Of a stretch of DNA of 64,000 nucleotides, positions 63,601 through 64,000 are shown piece after piece. Position numbers and translations under genes: made by a program. Position 1 is the first letter of the stretch; every line of letters begins with the position of its first letter. The notes beneath the pieces were generated by a model, which had not been told where the DNA came from, ran no database searches, and was given only the letters and a program-made list of their open reading frames with translations. This stretch comes from Cardiocondyla obscurior (lineage: Eukaryota; Arthropoda; Insecta; Hymenoptera; Formicidae), in NCBI RefSeq assembly GCF_019399895.1, contig NC_091865.1, positions 7,569,001 through 7,633,000 of the forward strand, written 5' to 3'.

Positions 63601-64000
63601 GCTCGTGTTGGCTCCGCATAAATTTAAAATTGGTGCAAGGAGGGCGATCGATCCGGGGATTTTGGCAGCGGACTGTTATGATTATCGCGGCCGACGATTG
63701 CGCCCGCTTGGGTGCAGGTGTTAAGTCTTATCGACCGGCTTCTGCAATCGCCCAGGGGGGACTTGACCTCGACTGTCGTCGGCCGCGATCCGTATGATCG
63801 TCGTTAATCGACATCTTGTTAGCGTAAACCCCTTTACCGCGTCGGCTCTCTTAAATCCGCAGAGCCAACTTCGAACGCCTGTACCCGATTAACCCGAATT
63901 CGATTTCGGATCGCGCCGCGGATTTGGCGCAACAAAGCCCCTTAGATGCTTCCCATGGTTTCCGATTGAATTTTATTCCGAGCTCGCGTCCCGTACCATT

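Larger units (their letters stand above)
49009..64000. other. 15-kb stretch without a supported gene
   Basis: The first few hundred bases should include the promoter and leader of the B4GAT1-like gene. Beyond that I find no exon chain, conserved domain or RNA gene on either strand. Much of the stretch has high CpG content with many short overlapping ORFs on both strands (for example 54255-54536, 55284-55635, 57347-57971 and 62715-63150), a pattern that composition explains. A-rich patches occur at about 51010-51050, 51177-51215 and 53341-53425. It may be intergenic regulatory DNA or an intron of a gene beyond the right edge. Confidence 0.5.

Overview
The window is nuclear DNA from an insect. 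An ant or another hymenopteran is the best guess, because introns are short and AT-rich, CpG is not depleted in the long non-coding stretches, and the gene complement fits. That placement is inference. No bacterial, viral, plasmid or CRISPR feature is visible, and I see no intact transposase or reverse transcriptase. I rebuilt eleven genes by joining exons by eye, checking GT/AG (once GC/AG) sites, phase and protein family.

Layout. 2-4567 (+): last 13 exons of PI4KA, entering from the left edge. 5253-5846 (-): complex I subunit NDUFA7/ND-B14.5A, tail-to-tail with PI4KA. 6761-19049 (+): a 24-exon, 27-finger C2H2 protein resembling ZNF236, sharing a roughly 0.9-kb divergent promoter region with NDUFA7. 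19529-21455 (-): tRNA Um44 methyltransferase TRMT44. 21509-22037 (-): the small LYR protein LYRM9, just upstream of TRMT44. 23968-25233 (-): an atypical Rho GTPase (RhoU/Chp type). 25957-26181 (-): an orphan 74-aa ORF, head-to-head with 26276-27908 (+): phosphatidylserine decarboxylase PISD. 30011-35324 (+): CNRIP1 in two exons across a 4.8-kb intron. 36761-41001 (-): RPAP1 in eight exons. 45420-49008 (-): a B4GAT1-like glucuronyltransferase in five exons. 49009-64000 holds no gene I can support.

The genes are mostly unrelated housekeeping functions: phosphoinositide and phospholipid synthesis, respiration, tRNA modification, Pol II assembly, glycosylation and signalling. They are not an operon-like pathway. 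Points of interest are a GC-AG intron that restores a zinc finger, an in-frame 69-nt intron, a uORF whose stop abuts the CNRIP1 start codon, two long hairpins of MITE or pre-miRNA type, an ATCGAT cluster upstream of RPAP1, and possible cryptic exons or chemoreceptor-like sequence inside the zinc-finger gene. I found no convincing new biological system.
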